From an uncultured Lachnospiraceae bacterium (lineage in GTDB: Bacteria > Bacillota > Clostridia > Lachnospirales > Lachnospiraceae), in NCBI GenBank assembly GCA_902766655.1, contig CACXEL010000364.1, forward strand, positions 1-5,885: a stretch of DNA of 5,885 bases. Direction: 5' to 3'. Position 1 is the stretch's first letter; each line of letters starts with the position of its first letter. The notes under the pieces were generated by a model that did no database searches, was not told the DNA's origin, and worked only from the letters and a program-made list of their open reading frames with translations. The position numbers and the translations under genes are program-made. Shown here piece after piece: positions 5,412 to 5,885 of the stretch.

Positions 5412-5885
5412 ATGGAATTCAATGAGAAGGATATTATTGTAAAGCGGTCCTACAAGACTGTCTATAAAGTCGGTGACGAGATCATCAAGGTCTTCAGCGA
5501 GGACCACCCCAAGACAGGCGTCTTCAATGAAGCCCTGATCACCGCCTACGTCGAGTCCTACGGCGTGCCGGTGTCCAAGGTCAACTATGTCCGCGAATTC
5601 GACGGCAAATGGGCTATTTCCCTGGAGTACGTGGCCGGAGACACCCTTGAGCAGGCCATGGAGAAGGATCCGGAGCACATCGACGAATACCTTGAGAAGC
5701 TGGTGGACATCCAGCTCCACGTGAACAGCTTCCGGGCGGATGGCCTCCGCAACACCGTGGACAAGCGCTTCGATGAGATCGCAGCGCTGAAGGAGATCGA
5801 TCCCAGCACCCGCTATGAGCTTCAGCAGCGGCTCCACGGTATGAGACGCCACACCAAGCTCTGCCACGGCGACTTCGTCCCCTCC
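5412..5885 (+). CDS. APH-like phosphotransferase, N-terminal 158 codons (3' truncated by window)
   Basis: Predicted small-molecule kinase of the aminoglycoside phosphotransferase/choline kinase fold. Translation from ATG 5412 stays open to the window end with no stop. The N-lobe shows a strand-lysine candidate K26 in DEIIKVF, a helix-C glutamate candidate E40 in FNEALI, and the hinge-like LEYVAGDTLEQAM (71-83). The fragment ends in LCHGDFVPS (150-158), the start of the Brenner catalytic motif HGDxxxxN with catalytic D154. The next residue, just outside the window, should be the metal-binding Asn. A helical stretch with LVDIQLHVNSF (97-107) precedes it, as in a group of short uncharacterised phosphotransferases of gut Clostridia (TIGR02172-like; from memory, unverified). 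The substrate is unknown and antibiotic resistance should not be assumed. It starts 93 bases after adhE with no obvious promoter, so it may be expressed by read-through from adhE. Confidence 0.82.
   Translation, partial: MEFNEKDIIVKRSYKTVYKVGDEIIKVFSEDHPKTGVFNEALITAYVESYGVPVSKVNYVREFDGKWAISLEYVAGDTLEQAMEKDPEHIDEYLEKLVDIQLHVNSFRADGLRNTVDKRFDEIAALKEIDPSTRYELQQRLHGMRRHTKLCHGDFVPS

Noticed and set aside
5370..5867. A 165-codon minus-strand frame opposite the phosphotransferase
   Set aside because: It is in mirrored register with the APH-like coding sequence, which has a good ribosome site and an HGD motif.

Overview
The window looks like chromosomal DNA of an anaerobic member of the Bacillota, most likely class Clostridia (Lachnospiraceae-like). 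The evidence is strong AGGAGG-type ribosome binding sites, a ROK glucokinase with a zinc-binding CxCGxxGC motif, a fused AdhE, and compact Pkinase-like and APH-like proteins of a kind common in gut Clostridia. The coding DNA is fairly GC-rich with many C- or G-ending codons, while the adhE promoter is a sharp AT-rich island. The taxonomic call is an inference from protein style, not from a search. All five genes lie on the + strand.

Layout: (1) 1-309, a small XRE-family helix-turn-helix regulator whose upstream region is outside the window. (2) 310-474, a spacer with a terminator-like GC hairpin. (3) 475-1224, a short soluble Ser/Thr protein kinase-like protein with an intact HRD/DFG/APE core but a reduced C-lobe. 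(4) 1225-1438, a regulatory gap with a 12-bp-arm inverted repeat over a candidate -35, a weak promoter and a leader that can fold in alternative ways. (5) 1439-2371, glcK (ROK glucokinase). (6) 2372-2687, a 316-base gap with a good intrinsic terminator for glcK, then a strong sigma-A-type promoter for adhE overlapped by a striking 46-bp palindromic element. (7) 2688-5318, adhE, with an internal Shine-Dalgarno plus in-frame ATG exactly at the junction of its two enzyme domains. (8) 5319-5411, a bulged hairpin. (9) 5412 to the window end, the N-terminal 158 codons of an aminoglycoside phosphotransferase-like kinase, cut at its catalytic HGD motif.

How the genes fit together: GlcK feeds glucose into glycolysis, and AdhE regenerates NAD+ by reducing acetyl-CoA to ethanol, so the two enzymes sit at the entry and exit of sugar fermentation. 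They are separated by a terminator and have different promoters and different palindromic elements, so they are probably regulated separately. The regulator and protein kinase upstream could form a signalling pair, but nothing in the sequence links them directly to the metabolic genes.

The most unusual item is the adhE promoter element: four TCGA cores at an exact 14-bp period, forming two back-to-back palindromes and together one large inverted repeat, with the -10 box buried in the first spacer. I do not recognise the regulator that would bind it.
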